A stretch of DNA of 64,000 nt. Origin: Candidatus Poribacteria bacterium (GTDB lineage Bacteria; Poribacteria; WGA-4E; JAJDTR01). Within the stretch, counting starts at the first letter, position 1; every line of letters starts with the position of its first letter. Below the pieces are notes generated by a model. That model had not been told where the DNA came from, ran no database searches, and worked only from the letters and a program-made list of their open reading frames with translations. Shown here in pieces: positions 8,310-18,192 of this stretch. The stretch spans positions 1-64,000 of the forward strand of contig JAPPIK010000032.1 of the NCBI GenBank assembly GCA_028820655.1, written 5' to 3'. The position numbers were made by a program, and so were the translations under genes.

Positions 8310-9563
8310 ATGAATCCCTACCTTGTTATCATCCTCGCCGCATTGATTGGGGAGTTTTTGCTCCGCAGTTTTGCTCGCTATCTCAACCTGAAAGCGCTCT
8401 CGCCAAACCTACCCTCCGAATTCGTTGGATTTTACGACGAAGAGAAATATCGCCGATCCCAAGAATACTCCAGAGCAAACACTAAATTTGCTTATGTTTC
8501 ATCAACCTTTGATTTGATCTTGATGGTTGGATTTATTCTGATGGGCGGGTTCAATTTTATCGACGGTTTGGCTCGGGATTGGACTTCTATGCCGATTCTC
8601 CGAGGATTTGTGTTCTTCGGGTTACTTTATGTCCTGAGAGATGTGCTGTCCACGCCTTTCGCGCTTTATGAGACCTTCGTGATCGAGGAGAGGTTTGGAT
8701 TCAACAAAACTACGGCGAAAACTTTCCTGCTTGATAAGGTCAAGAGTTACATCTTGGTTGCGGTGCTAGGAGCAATTTTGCTAGGCGGGATACTGTACTT
8801 TTTTGGCGAGACCGGAGACTGGGGTTGGCTTTACGCGTGGGGATTGGTTTCGGCGTTTATTATCGTTGCACCGTCGCTGTTCGTAACCGTCATCGCGCCG
8901 TTATTCAACAAGTTTACACCGCTATCCGATGGGCCCCTTAGGGATGCGATTGAAGAGTACAGTGAAAGTGTGAAGTTCCCGTTAACAGAAATATCGGTGA
9001 TGGATGGGTCAAAACGTTCAGGCCATTCCAACGCTTATTTTAGCGGATTTGGCAAGAAGAAGCGCATCGTACTATTCGATACGCTCATGGAGAAACACTC
9101 GGAAGAGGAGCTTGTCGCCATTCTTGCGCATGAGGTTGGCCATTATAAGAGGAAACATATTTTGAAGGGGATGCTTATCTCCATAGCGCACGCTGGTATC
9201 TTGTTCTACCTCCTTTCGCTGTTCATCGAGAATCGAGGGCTTTTTGATGCGTTTCGGATGGATCAGTTATCTGTCTACGCAGGATTGGTGTTTTTCGGTA
9301 TCTTATATTCCCCTATAGAACTTGTGCTTTCGATTGTAATGAACATCGTATCCCGGCAGCATGAATATGAAGCGGACGCATTCGCCGCAGACACGATCGG
9401 TTCACCGGAACCGCTGGTCAGCGGATTGAAAACCCTGTCGGTTTCCAATCTCGGGAATCTAACCCCGGACGATTTGACGGTAATCTTGAATTACAGCCAT
9501 CCACCGATGCTTCAGAGGATTGCTGCACTTCGAGCGTTGGGTATAGCTGCCCAGCGGGCATGA
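8310..9563 (+). CDS. M48 family zinc metalloprotease (CAAX protease 1/Ste24-like)
   Basis: Integral-membrane M48A metallopeptidase, 417 residues. The zinc motif HEVGH is at residues 274-278, and the third ligand Glu lies near 354 in YEADAFAAD. Several hydrophobic segments flank it (about residues 1-20, 65-85, 100-120, 150-170, 185-205, 290-310, 325-350), as in Ste24-type enzymes that cleave membrane proteins or lipidated peptides. Homologues usually carry the catalytic domain facing the cytoplasm. ATG at 8310 is the first good start, with no strong ribosome site. It stands alone between infA and the convergent smc gene. A role in membrane protein quality control is inferred. Confidence 0.93.
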   Translation: MNPYLVIILAALIGEFLLRSFARYLNLKALSPNLPSEFVGFYDEEKYRRSQEYSRANTKFAYVSSTFDLILMVGFILMGGFNFIDGLARDWTSMPILRGFVFFGLLYVLRDVLSTPFALYETFVIEERFGFNKTTAKTFLLDKVKSYILVAVLGAILLGGILYFFGETGDWGWLYAWGLVSAFIIVAPSLFVTVIAPLFNKFTPLSDGPLRDAIEEYSESVKFPLTEISVMDGSKRSGHSNAYFSGFGKKKRIVLFDTLMEKHSEEELVAILAHEVGHYKRKHILKGMLISIAHAGILFYLLSLFIENRGLFDAFRMDQLSVYAGLVFFGILYSPIELVLSIVMNIVSRQHEYEADAFAADTIGSPEPLVSGLKTLSVSNLGNLTPDDLTVILNYSHPPMLQRIAALRALGIAAQRA

Positions 9564-9781
9564 TGTTGGAGACCTTTCATTATGGACACGGCGCGGCCGA
9601 GTATTCCGGGGTTACTATTTCTTTTGGTCGGTAGTAGGAGAACAAGAGAAATCGGGAATAAAGCGATCCCTGTTTGCGCCGTGAGAAACGACAGACCGGT
9701 GCACGGTGCCTATAACTGCGTGAGCAAAGGTAGGATTTTCGGTAAGGTGTTTTTGCTGCGAAATGTTCGTCGTTCAAGCTT

Positions 9782-12700
9782 TTAGCCGCTAAACCGCGCC
9801 GAAACGACTTTCGAAACTCCCGCCTGTTCCATCGTTACCCCGTACATAACATCGGCAATTTCCATGGTACGCTTGTTGTGCGTAATTATGACAAATTGCG
9901 TGTGTTGGGCATAGTTGCGAATGAGCTTGGTGAATCGTAGGACGTTAGCTTCGTCAAGTGCAGCATCGACCTCGTCCAAGATACAGAACGGGCTAGGTTT
10001 AAGTTTAAAGATTGCGAAGAGTAATGCGATGGCAACCAGTGAGCGTTCGCCCCCTGATAGCTGCGTGATGCTCTGTGGTCGTTTCCCCGGTGGACAAGCG
10101 ATGATGTCAATCCCCGACTCCAATATGTCTGAGTCATCGGTCAAATCGAGTTCGGCTTCCCCGCCCTCAAAGAGTTCAGTGAAGACCTCTCGGAAATTTG
10201 CGCGAATCTTCTCGAATGCTTCCTGAAATGCCTCCCTCGAAGTTTGATCGATTTTCTGAATCCCTTTGTAGGTGGAGTCAAGAGACGTTTCCAAGTCCTC
10301 GCGCTGACGGACAAGGAATTCTTCCCGCTTTCTGTGCGCCTCATATTCGTCAATCGCTTTCATATTGACGGCGCCGATGTCCGCGATTTGCGCCTTGAGC
10401 GATTCGACCTGGTCGAGTAGCTCGATTTCGTTTATCGCTTCTTCGGTTGCCTGCACCTGCTCGATTGCCACTTGATATTTTTCGGTAATCCCGGCGGAAA
10501 TAGCCTTTTGCTGCATTTCTAGCTGAGTGACTGTGACTTCCTTTTGGTGGCGCAGCTTGTTGTGCCTTTCGCCCTGCCTTCTCGCGGTACGCATCGACTT
10601 TTGTAATACGGCATCGCGGTCTCTCAGTGCGTCGCGCTCTTCCATCAACAGGTTCACTTTTTCTTCAGCTTCGGCCTTTTCCTGTTCTACTAGCAGAAAC
10701 TGCTTCTGGGCTTCATCAATTTTTTGCGATAGGCTCTGCCGGATTTCATCATCTGAGTCGATAATCTTTTGATGTTCGCTCATGTCCGCGCGTACACGTG
10801 CTTGATTTTTCTCGGAAGCCTCAAGCCTAGCGTCAATACCGGATATTTGTTCGCGCCTGCTAGCTAGAGTGACCTCAAGTTCCTGGCACGAAACCATTAC
10901 TTCCTCGTGCTTGTTGCTTTCGCTCTGAACCTGCTCGGAGAAGCGTTTGATGCGATTTTGCAGCTTGTTACGTATTTTCAGAATCTCGTCAAGTTCGGTT
11001 TGACTGTTTTCGGAACTTTCTTTCGCTTTGTCAGCTTCCTCTTGAAAACGGGAACTCTCCGATTGTACTCCTTCCAATTCCTGCTTAAACTGCAGTATGT
11101 TCCGGTTGTGCTGATCCAAGTCTTTCACATGTCCCGCATACCTAATCTCACTTTCCTGTTGCTGACTTGCAAGTGATTCGTACGTCCGCTCAAGTTCTGC
11201 CAGTTTTGCGACATGCTTTTTTTGGTTCGTCTCTTTCTCGCCAATGGTAGATTTCAGATCATCAATCTTTGTCTGTAAATCTTCAAGTTCCCGCGGGCGG
11301 CTCAGAAAGCCCGCCGTCTGACTGGCGCTGGAACCACCGGTCACCGCTCCGAATGTGTTTATTATTTCACCTTCTACGGTAACGAGGCGGGAATTCGGGC
11401 GAAATCTCTGCGAGAGTTGGATTGCCGTATCGAGGTCTTTAATGACAACGGTATTTCCTAGCAACTGTCGAATTGCGATGTCGTATTTTGGTGCATATTC
11501 CACGAGATCCGAAGCTAAACCGATTACGCCTTTCTGATTGAGTAGTGACTCGTCACGGAATGACCTGGCACGCAGCATATCCAACGGTAAGAATGTCACC
11601 CGTCCGGCGCGAGTTTCTTTGAGGAACCTGATACCTTTCTTTGCGTCTTCGGCAGTTTCTGTTACGACGTTTTGAATGGCACCTCCCAACGCCACTTCAA
11701 CGGCCAACTCGTAATCGGAATTCGTGCGGATGAGTTCTGCGACCACGCCGCAGACTCCTCCGAATGTTTCCGGATTATCTTCTTTGGCCATCATGATGGC
11801 TCGAACGCCGGTGTAAAATCCCTCGTACGTCGACTGAAGATCTTTGAGTGATTTTAAACGCGAGGCATTCATACCGAGTGAGTCTTGCAATCCCCGCATC
11901 TCCGATTCAAGTTTTCGGAGCGAGTCCCTTCGTGCTTGGCGTTCTTCCTCAATTCGTCGCTTCTCGGTATCCAAATGCACCAACGTCGCCTTCAGCTGCT
12001 GTTCCTGTTTCTGCACCTCCGCCTGTGCCTCTTCCACGGATTCGAGTTTTCTTTGAACCTCCTCGACATTTCCAAGAACTCGGTCGAGGTTGTGCGAAGC
12101 GAATTCAAGCCTATTGTTGAGCGTCACAACCTCAGATTCAAGTTGGGATGCTTGATTCGCCTTTTCGGACAATTCCGCTTCGGTCTGGCTGATGGTTTGC
12201 TTTGTTTCGGCAATCCGCGTTGCAAAATCATTCAATACTCGCTGTCGTGCGGTTAAACGGCTTTCCTCCAGCTTGAGTGTCGCGTCGAGTTGGGATCGTT
12301 CTTGGTGGAGTTCACGTTTCTCGGTATCAAATTCGGCAAGCTGCTTTTCGTATGATTCAATCGCAAGTATTGCTCGTTGGCGTTGTTCATGGAGGTTCAT
12401 CTGGCTTTGCTTGTGTAGAGCAATATCGCGCTCGATTTGTTCAATCTTACTAGAGAATTGTGCGGTAAATCTGTTGCCTTCCTCAATGTCCGTGTCGAGT
12501 TGCGCCCTTCGTTCAATTAACCCCTCGCTCTCCTGTTCCGCAGATTGGATGGTGCTGTTCAGCTCATCAATCTCCGCCAGAAGATTATCCAAACTGACCT
12601 GTTCTTCAATTAAATCTTCAACAATTCGCTCGTACTCCCGACGCTTCTGATTGAGTTCGATACTCCTGAGTTCTTCGTGAAGTTGTTGGTGACGCTGGGC

Positions 12701-13333
12701 TTGAGCCGCTTGACGCTGCAATTTTTCTGTTTCGCGCTGAGCTTCGTGGATCACATCATTTATGCGAACTAGATTTTGCTCTGTGTCTTCAAGTTTCTTG
12801 AGAGCCGTTTTCTTACGATGTTTGTATTTGGTGATACCGGCTACCTCGTCAAAGAGGAATCGGCGCTCTTCGGCCCGGGTGTTCAGAATGAGATCGATCT
12901 TGCTCTGCTCCATCATGGAGTAAGCAGATACTCCGATTCCCGTGTCCATAAAGAGTTCGTTTATATCGCGAAGCAAGCAAGGGTTGTTGTTTATCAGATA
13001 GCGGCTTTCGCCTTCTCGTGTAAGTTGGCGGGCAATCTCGATTTCAGGGGATTCGAGCGCGAGCCGACCGTCGGTATTGGTGAAGTGAAGGGAAACTTTT
13101 GCTTTTTGGGCGGGTTTGAAATCTGCACCACCGTTGAAGAGCAGATCCTGCATATTAGTACAGCGAAGTGCGCGTGCACTCTGTTCGCCTAGCACCCAAC
13201 GAATTGCGTCCGACACATTACTCTTGCCGCAACCGTTAGGTCCGACGACTGCGGTGACGCCTGGCTCTAAGACTAGATCGATATCTTCGGAAAAACTCTT
13301 AAAACCGTTTATTTTAATCTGATTGAGGTGCAA
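9782..13333 (-). CDS. smc: Chromosome segregation protein SMC
   Basis: Full-length bacterial SMC, 1183 residues. The N-terminal head has the Walker A motif GPNGCGKSN near residue 32. Two long coiled coils (about 170-500 and 670-1020) flank a Gly-rich hinge (about 515-660, GGVCGVVAEL...GGSSASQ). The C-terminal head carries the ABC signature LSGGERSLVAIAL and the Walker B ILDEVDAALDE. SMC dimers with ScpA/ScpB load onto and align sister chromosomes; scpA and scpB are not in this window. The start is TTG, with GAAGGAG about 9 bases upstream; no nearby ATG fits. It is transcribed alone and convergent with the M48 gene. Confidence 0.97.
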   Translation of the reverse strand: MHLNQIKINGFKSFSEDIDLVLEPGVTAVVGPNGCGKSNVSDAIRWVLGEQSARALRCTNMQDLLFNGGADFKPAQKAKVSLHFTNTDGRLALESPEIEIARQLTREGESRYLINNNPCLLRDINELFMDTGIGVSAYSMMEQSKIDLILNTRAEERRFLFDEVAGITKYKHRKKTALKKLEDTEQNLVRINDVIHEAQRETEKLQRQAAQAQRHQQLHEELRSIELNQKRREYERIVEDLIEEQVSLDNLLAEIDELNSTIQSAEQESEGLIERRAQLDTDIEEGNRFTAQFSSKIEQIERDIALHKQSQMNLHEQRQRAILAIESYEKQLAEFDTEKRELHQERSQLDATLKLEESRLTARQRVLNDFATRIAETKQTISQTEAELSEKANQASQLESEVVTLNNRLEFASHNLDRVLGNVEEVQRKLESVEEAQAEVQKQEQQLKATLVHLDTEKRRIEEERQARRDSLRKLESEMRGLQDSLGMNASRLKSLKDLQSTYEGFYTGVRAIMMAKEDNPETFGGVCGVVAELIRTNSDYELAVEVALGGAIQNVVTETAEDAKKGIRFLKETRAGRVTFLPLDMLRARSFRDESLLNQKGVIGLASDLVEYAPKYDIAIRQLLGNTVVIKDLDTAIQLSQRFRPNSRLVTVEGEIINTFGAVTGGSSASQTAGFLSRPRELEDLQTKIDDLKSTIGEKETNQKKHVAKLAELERTYESLASQQQESEIRYAGHVKDLDQHNRNILQFKQELEGVQSESSRFQEEADKAKESSENSQTELDEILKIRNKLQNRIKRFSEQVQSESNKHEEVMVSCQELEVTLASRREQISGIDARLEASEKNQARVRADMSEHQKIIDSDDEIRQSLSQKIDEAQKQFLLVEQEKAEAEEKVNLLMEERDALRDRDAVLQKSMRTARRQGERHNKLRHQKEVTVTQLEMQQKAISAGITEKYQVAIEQVQATEEAINEIELLDQVESLKAQIADIGAVNMKAIDEYEAHRKREEFLVRQREDLETSLDSTYKGIQKIDQTSREAFQEAFEKIRANFREVFTELFEGGEAELDLTDDSDILESGIDIIACPPGKRPQSITQLSGGERSLVAIALLFAIFKLKPSPFCILDEVDAALDEANVLRFTKLIRNYAQHTQFVIITHNKRTMEIADVMYGVTMEQAGVSKVVSARFSG

Positions 13334-13493
13334 GGCAAATCTCCTTCTCGCAAAAAGTCTGCAAATCCATGCTAACTAACGTCAATTTACCTTGATTCGT
13401 TTCAATATATTGCCGATAGATGCACCATACTATTTGATATTAATAGGGGTCATCTATTGCGGGAAGGACAAGCGTTGTGAGGGTGTCCGCCTT

Positions 13494-13919
13494 CTAAGAT
13501 ATTTCATCAAGGGGATTTGATTTTCGTATCTGTTTGAGTTCGCCTCGATGACGTTTCGATTTTAAGCGGCGGTCATTCGATGCGCGGGTGGGGACGGTCG
13601 GCTTGCGGGATTTGGGCGGGACAGCGGCGCGGCGAATCAGTGCTACGAGTTTGTCTAGCGCATCTTGGCGGTTTCGATCTTGCGTGCGGAATCGGCTTGC
13701 GGTGATGAGAAGTTCGCCCTGCGCCGTCATTTTCTTGCCGGCTAGGCGAATGAGGCGATCGCGCACGTTGTCGGGCAGTGCCGCATGTTTTGCATCGAAT
13801 CGAAGTTGAGCCGCAGTCGACACCTTGTTGACGTTCTGCCCGCCAGGTCCGGCGGAACGGACGAATTTCACCTGAATGTCACTTTCGTTTATGGCAATGT
13901 CTTCTGTTATCTGAATCAT
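13494..13919 (-). CDS. arfB: ArfB/YaeJ-like peptidyl-tRNA hydrolase (GGQ domain)
   Basis: Class-I release-factor-like protein of 141 residues. SAGPGGQNVNK (GGQ at residues 26-28) is the peptidyl-tRNA hydrolysis motif, preceded by ITEDIAINESDIQVKFVRS as in YaeJ. The basic C-terminal tail (KSRKPT...RRLKSKRHRGELK) is the part that enters the empty mRNA channel of stalled ribosomes. ATG at 13917-13919 matches the usual start MIxI; the frame extends 31 codons further upstream without a recognisable domain. It rescues non-stop ribosomes by family function. It is not coupled to smc, 160 bases away. Confidence 0.92.
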   Translation of the reverse strand: MIQITEDIAINESDIQVKFVRSAGPGGQNVNKVSTAAQLRFDAKHAALPDNVRDRLIRLAGKKMTAQGELLITASRFRTQDRNRQDALDKLVALIRRAAVPPKSRKPTVPTRASNDRRLKSKRHRGELKQIRKSNPLDEIS

Positions 13920-14089
13920 GGTGTGCAATTTCTTGAGTCTACGTCGATTCCCAACGACGGAGGAATCCACGTGCATAAAGTCGCAATCTGCCCTTTTCTG
14001 CAGCATCTGCAAGCAAATGTGGTCAACGATCTATCACAATCGCCATATCAGTGAATGACAATTTTCTGGAGTGACTGTCTGCTTTTCGC

Positions 14090-14095
14090 TATAAT
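14090..14095 (+). promoter_or_regulatory. Probable -10 box of the dehydratase gene
   Basis: TATAAT stands 66 bases before the ATG of the IlvD/Edd-family gene. The -35 region is weak (TGGAGT-like at the right spacing). This is the only clear -10 in the divergent gap between the arfB-like gene and the dehydratase. Confidence 0.4.
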
Positions 14096-14160
14096 GTCTG
14101 TGGGAACGAGTAGGAGTCATATTTTCTGCCGCGACGAAATTCAACCTTCACCTACGAATA

Positions 14161-15855
14161 ATGAAATTAGACGATTCAACAGGCATCAAAAAGGGATTGA
14201 CGAATTACGGCGACCCGGCGTTTAGCGTCTACATTCGCAAAGCGTTCGCCAAAGCCATGGGTTACGCCGACCATGAGCTTGAACGCCCCATCATCGGTGT
14301 CATCGACACATCCAGCGGTTTTAACAGTTGTCATCATAACTTTCCGGATTTGATTGACGCGGTGAAAAGGGGAGTTCTATCCCAAGGCGGGCTTCCGATG
14401 GTGTTCCCCACAATATCGCTTGGGGAGATGTTCACCGCACCGACAACCATGATGTTCCGAAACCTGATGGCAATGGACACCGAGGAGATGATTCGTGCGC
14501 AACCGATGGATGGCGTCGTCCTCCTCGGCGGATGCGACAAAACGGTTCCAGCACAGTTAATGGGCGCCGTGAGTGCCGATCTTCCCGCCCTCTCCTTGGT
14601 GGCCGGTCCAATGATAACGGGTGACTATCAAGGCGAGCGCCTCGGCGCTTGTACCGACTGTCGCCGTTTTTGGCGCGACTATCGTGCCGGGGCTCTGAAC
14701 GACCAAGAAATCGGCGCCGTGGAAGACCGACTCTGTGCGACTACCGGCACCTGCATGGTGATGGGAACCGCGAGCACAATGGCGGCGTTAGCTGAGGCTC
14801 TTGGAATAATGCTGCCCGGCGGCGCGGCGCCTCCGGCGGTGATGGCGGATCGGCGTCGTCAAGCCGAAGCGACGGGACGAACGATTGTATCAATGGTTCG
14901 GAAGAATCTTCGTCCCTCTCAAATTTTAACACCCAATGCGTTTGAGAATGCTATCCGTGTCCTCATGGCGATAGGCGGTTCGACCAATGCGGTTATCCAT
15001 CTCACGGCGATCGCGAAGCGTTTGGGGATCTCGCTCGGACTGAAGCGCTTTAACATATTGAGCGATGAAACACCGCTGTTGGTGAACGTCAAACCGAGCG
15101 GCGAATTCTATATGGAGGATCTTTGGAAAGCTGGTGGTGTCCCGGTTGTCATGAAGGAATTGGAGGACGTGCTGCATGGTGACGCGCTGACAGCATTGGG
15201 CACTACCGTGGCGGAAAACTTAGCGGCCGTTCACCACCCCCCCGAATGGCAGGAAGTGATTCGCACCCGCGAGCTTCCGCTTGCGGAAAATGGCGGTCTC
15301 GCATGTTTGTTCGGAAACCTCGCTCCGGATGGTGCGGTGATCAAGCGGTCCGCCGCTTCGTCTCGTTTTCTCACCCACCGTGGAAAAGCGGTTGTTTTCA
15401 ATTCACTTGCCGACTTGCATAGTCGGATTGATGCGCCGGATCTCGCCGTCACCGAAGACAGCGTGATAGTGCTTCAAAACGCCGGTCCTATCGGTGGGCC
15501 CGGGATGCCGGAAGCGGGATACCTACCGATTCCCAAAAAACTACTGCGATCAGGGGTAAAAGATATGGTTCGAATGTCCGATGCCCGCATGAGCGGAACC
15601 GCGTTTGGGACTGTTGTGCTGCATATCGCTCCCGAAGCCGCGGTCGGTGGACCTTTGGCGTTGGTCCGTGACGGAGACATGATCGAACTTGACGTACCTC
15701 GCAATCGACTCGAAATGTTGGTGGCAGAAGAGACCCTTGCCAAACGTCGAGAAAGCCTGGTTCTCCCGGAACCGCGCTTTCAAAGGGGATACGGTAAACT
15801 CTATATCGATCATATACAGCAGGCGAACCTCGGGTGTGACTTTGATTTTCTGTAA
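14161..15855 (+). CDS. IlvD/Edd-family dehydratase, sugar-acid type
   Basis: Iron-sulfur dehydratase of the dihydroxy-acid/6-phosphogluconate dehydratase family, 564 residues. Cys57, Cys125 (GGCDKTVPA) and Cys198 (GTCMVMGTAST) are spaced like the three [2Fe-2S] ligands of L-arabinonate dehydratase. GACTDCRRFWRDY is typical of the pentonate-dehydratase branch rather than of the branched-chain amino acid enzyme. DARMSGTAFG near the C-terminus is the conserved substrate-site block. It therefore most likely dehydrates an aldonic acid (arabonate or xylonate type) to a 2-keto-3-deoxy acid, but true IlvD activity is possible. The gene is monocistronic with a -10 box upstream. Confidence 0.9.
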   Translation: MKLDDSTGIKKGLTNYGDPAFSVYIRKAFAKAMGYADHELERPIIGVIDTSSGFNSCHHNFPDLIDAVKRGVLSQGGLPMVFPTISLGEMFTAPTTMMFRNLMAMDTEEMIRAQPMDGVVLLGGCDKTVPAQLMGAVSADLPALSLVAGPMITGDYQGERLGACTDCRRFWRDYRAGALNDQEIGAVEDRLCATTGTCMVMGTASTMAALAEALGIMLPGGAAPPAVMADRRRQAEATGRTIVSMVRKNLRPSQILTPNAFENAIRVLMAIGGSTNAVIHLTAIAKRLGISLGLKRFNILSDETPLLVNVKPSGEFYMEDLWKAGGVPVVMKELEDVLHGDALTALGTTVAENLAAVHHPPEWQEVIRTRELPLAENGGLACLFGNLAPDGAVIKRSAASSRFLTHRGKAVVFNSLADLHSRIDAPDLAVTEDSVIVLQNAGPIGGPGMPEAGYLPIPKKLLRSGVKDMVRMSDARMSGTAFGTVVLHIAPEAAVGGPLALVRDGDMIELDVPRNRLEMLVAEETLAKRRESLVLPEPRFQRGYGKLYIDHIQQANLGCDFDFL

Positions 15856-15939
15856 ACCACGGTTGGCGCGATTAACGCTAGATCATTCTCGCGTTGTCAT
15901 TCACCCGTTATCGTGTTAGATATAAACGAAGTATAAACA

Positions 15940-16197
15940 ATGGCGTACGTGAAAACCGCAGTCTCAATAGAAGAATCGTTGTTCAGAGAGGCAGAATCTC
16001 TTGCTGAAAACATGAATGTCTCGAGGAGTAGGTTGTTTGCCGCCGCGATCTCTGAATTCATTTCTAAGTATAAGAATCAACAGCTTCTCGCCGAAATCAA
16101 CGCCGCGTATGACGATGCACCGGACAAACATGAGAAAAACAACCTGGAAGGAATCCGAGGTAAACACCGTCAACTCCTGTTGGATGAGCCATGGTAA
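15940..16197 (+). CDS. Putative ribbon-helix-helix antitoxin
   Basis: 85 residues. The N-terminus VKTAVSIEESLFREAESLAENMNVSRSRLFAAAI has the beta strand, helix, turn and helix of a ribbon-helix-helix DNA-binding domain, and the acidic C-terminal half (DAPDKHEKNNLEG...LLLDEPW) would wrap a toxin. Its stop overlaps the start of the PemK/MazF-like gene by 7 bases, the classic layout of an autoregulated toxin-antitoxin pair. It would repress its own promoter and neutralise the toxin. Family knowledge supports the pairing; no operator was identified. Confidence 0.82.
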   Translation: MAYVKTAVSIEESLFREAESLAENMNVSRSRLFAAAISEFISKYKNQQLLAEINAAYDDAPDKHEKNNLEGIRGKHRQLLLDEPW

Positions 16198-16547
16198 TTT
16201 CGCCGGTTGACGTATTCTGGGTAGATTTGGGCGTGCCCTCAAGTTCCGAACTTGGTTTTCGACGACCTCACCTTGTAATCCAGAACAATCTCTTTAATCA
16301 AAGCCGCATCAGCACGGTTGTCATCTGTGCTCTGACATCGAATCTCAAACGCGCCTCTGCGCCCGGCAATGTACGACTCTCTACCGGTGAGGCTAATTTG
16401 CCAAAACCGAGCGTCGTGAACGTATCTCAACTATTCACCGTGGATAAGTCTGATATTGTTGAGAAGATTGGAACACTTTCGCTGTCACGAATGCGGCAAG
16501 TCCTTGACGGAATCGATATTGTGCTTCAACCGCGCGAGATCAAATAA
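16191..16547 (+). CDS. MazF/PemK-like endoribonuclease toxin
   Basis: 118 residues of the MazF/PemK fold: VFWVDLGVPSSSELGFRRPHLVIQNN is the usual N-terminal strand pair with the catalytic Arg-Pro, and VVICALTSNLKRA and PSVVNVSQLFTVDKSDI are the two later conserved blocks with Thr/Ser and the Asp. The family cuts single-stranded mRNA at short motifs. Like many MazF proteins near LamG-type or repeat-rich regions it sits at a boundary, here between housekeeping genes and the accessory region. It overlaps the antitoxin by 7 bases and both appear intact. GTG or ATG at 16191 is the only credible start. Confidence 0.85.
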   Translation: MVISPVDVFWVDLGVPSSSELGFRRPHLVIQNNLFNQSRISTVVICALTSNLKRASAPGNVRLSTGEANLPKPSVVNVSQLFTVDKSDIVEKIGTLSLSRMRQVLDGIDIVLQPREIK

Positions 16548-16694
16548 ATGATGAAAGAGCCCTGCTGTCTTCCCCGGAGGAAGACGGGAAATCAGCGCTA
16601 CTGGGCTGTATGATTCAATGAGTCCGGAGGGCTTCGAGGAGACGGTGGATGGTTGAGGTGAGAAAAAAGTTTGGAGGATATTGGTGTCGGGGTT

Positions 16695-16718
16695 GAAGGG
16701 TGGGTCACCCCACCCTTC
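16695..16718. terminator. Perfect hairpin between convergent genes
   Basis: GAAGGGTGGG (16695-16704) pairs with 16709-16718 around the loop TCAC, a 10-bp GC-rich stem. It lies between the convergent mazF-like gene and the CBM9-like gene. There is no T-run on either side, so a terminator role is plausible but unproven. A second small hairpin (GTCTTCC/GGAAGAC, 16567-16585) lies nearer to the mazF-like stop. Confidence 0.4.
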
Positions 16719-16752
16719 GGTGATAATAGACTCGTTAATGTGGCTCAAGCGT

Positions 16753-17670
16753 TTACTGCGATTTGACGCTCGCCCAAGTAGTAGCGAGTTGGTCCGTCAA
16801 TTCGACGGCTGTTCCACCGGTTTTCTCACCGTCAGCCGTATAAAACGCTCCCCTGTCAAAGTCGATGGATCCCCAGCGATTGTTGTGGTGAAGCGTTGCG
16901 ATATTTATCGCTTTGTCTTCAGGGGAGATGCCAGCGGGGTTTGCCCACGAGATGACTATCCTGTTTCGATTGCCGCCGTCATGGTCGTAATTCATCCCGG
17001 TGACGTTCCAGCCGAATGTCCTGCCATCTAGAGGGCCTTGGAGGCCCATATCCGCAAAGGGAACCGAAATTTCCGCAGACCATCCTTCGTCCATATCGTC
17101 AGGATTGTTCACCGTGGTGCCTGCCGGGACATTCACCTTCCATACCGTATTGCCGTCCCAACCAAAATCCCACTGTTGACCCTCGGATTCGCCATTGCCT
17201 TGGGTGTCGTTCAACACTTCATCGACGCTAACGAGGATTTGGTAGCTGCTTTGGTGGCGGCATGGGCAAGGACCATCCGCTTGGTCGCCTTCACCGAGCC
17301 CTGTATTGAGCCAGAATTCAAAGCTGTCATCGTGCCATGTCTGCCCAATCTCTTGTGGCCCCTCGGGCGACGCCTCGCTGACTTCGCCATCGCGTGATAT
17401 CACGCCGTAATAAAGCATGGTGTCATCCCAGTCGACATACCAAGTTGCCACCCAATCCGGATGGTCTTGACGATGGCCGCCCACTCCGGCGGTACCGACG
17501 CCCTTGTTGTCCTGCCTATCGTCTACGGCAATCTCACCGCTGACCCCGTTCCACTCGCCATCATTGATAACCCCATCGATCGTGGGGGCTGCAAATACTG
17601 AGGTAGTTAGCGCGAATGCTACGAATACAAAAAGCGTCGTTGCTGATGTAATGCTTGTGTACTTAGTCAC
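16753..17670 (-). CDS. Secreted CBM9/DOMON-like protein with TTW tail
   Basis: About 305 residues. An N-terminal signal peptide (TTLFVFVAFALTTSVFA) is followed by APTIDGVINDGEWNGVSGEI, the typical opening of carbohydrate-binding module 9-like beta-sandwiches. DDSFEFWLNTG and GWSAEISVPFADMGL are the other CBM9-like blocks. The C-terminus ends QLATTWASVKSQ, a variant of the tail shared by eight other secreted proteins here although the fold differs. GTG at 17668-17670 is chosen because AGGAGGT lies 8 bases upstream and the signal peptide then begins properly; a longer frame to 17754 has no such site. It presumably binds sugar at the cell surface; the ligand is unknown. Confidence 0.85.
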   Translation of the reverse strand: MTKYTSITSATTLFVFVAFALTTSVFAAPTIDGVINDGEWNGVSGEIAVDDRQDNKGVGTAGVGGHRQDHPDWVATWYVDWDDTMLYYGVISRDGEVSEASPEGPQEIGQTWHDDSFEFWLNTGLGEGDQADGPCPCRHQSSYQILVSVDEVLNDTQGNGESEGQQWDFGWDGNTVWKVNVPAGTTVNNPDDMDEGWSAEISVPFADMGLQGPLDGRTFGWNVTGMNYDHDGGNRNRIVISWANPAGISPEDKAINIATLHHNNRWGSIDFDRGAFYTADGEKTGGTAVELTDQLATTWASVKSQ

Positions 17671-18014
17671 CTGATAGTACCTCCTATTTTGCTTATCGGC
17701 GAACATATGTTCGCATGAATTTAATTGAGTAACGGCTTTTACCGCCACTTTCAATGCTTCCTTGATTCACATCTTAGCACAACGGATTCTGGTTGGTCAA
17801 GAAAACTTTTCGCGATAGGTTTTTTGAAAATCATATGTGATATTGAAGACGAGGAAAATCAGAAGACGGAACGTTTGGGGGCCTCCACTCGGTGAGTTTC
17901 GACTGCCTTAAGCATAATGACTGATACGGTGTTTAGCTTGGCGATAGGGTTCCCGAGACTCTGCAGTAAAGCGATAACAATTATAAACTGGGAATTCCTA
18001 GCAATGGAAACCCC

Positions 18015-18043
18015 TTGACACAATATTGACCTGATGCTATAGT
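18015..18043 (+). promoter_or_regulatory. Near-consensus sigma-70 promoter without a nearby gene
   Basis: TTGACA at 18015-18020 and TATAGT at 18038-18043 are separated by exactly 17 bases. The next protein start on this strand is at 18728. The tandem repeat at 18193-18335 lies between them, so a transcript would cover it. Confidence 0.6.
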
Positions 18044-18192
18044 ACGATTGATGTGGTCTATATATTAGACATCTTTCCTAATTAACCTTAGTCGCTGCCC
18101 ATTGATAATCCATTGGTTCTAAGCTAGGATCAAAGTAATCGGCTTTCATTCAAACGGAACAATGTGTTTAAAGTATAATTGAATGAACTCAC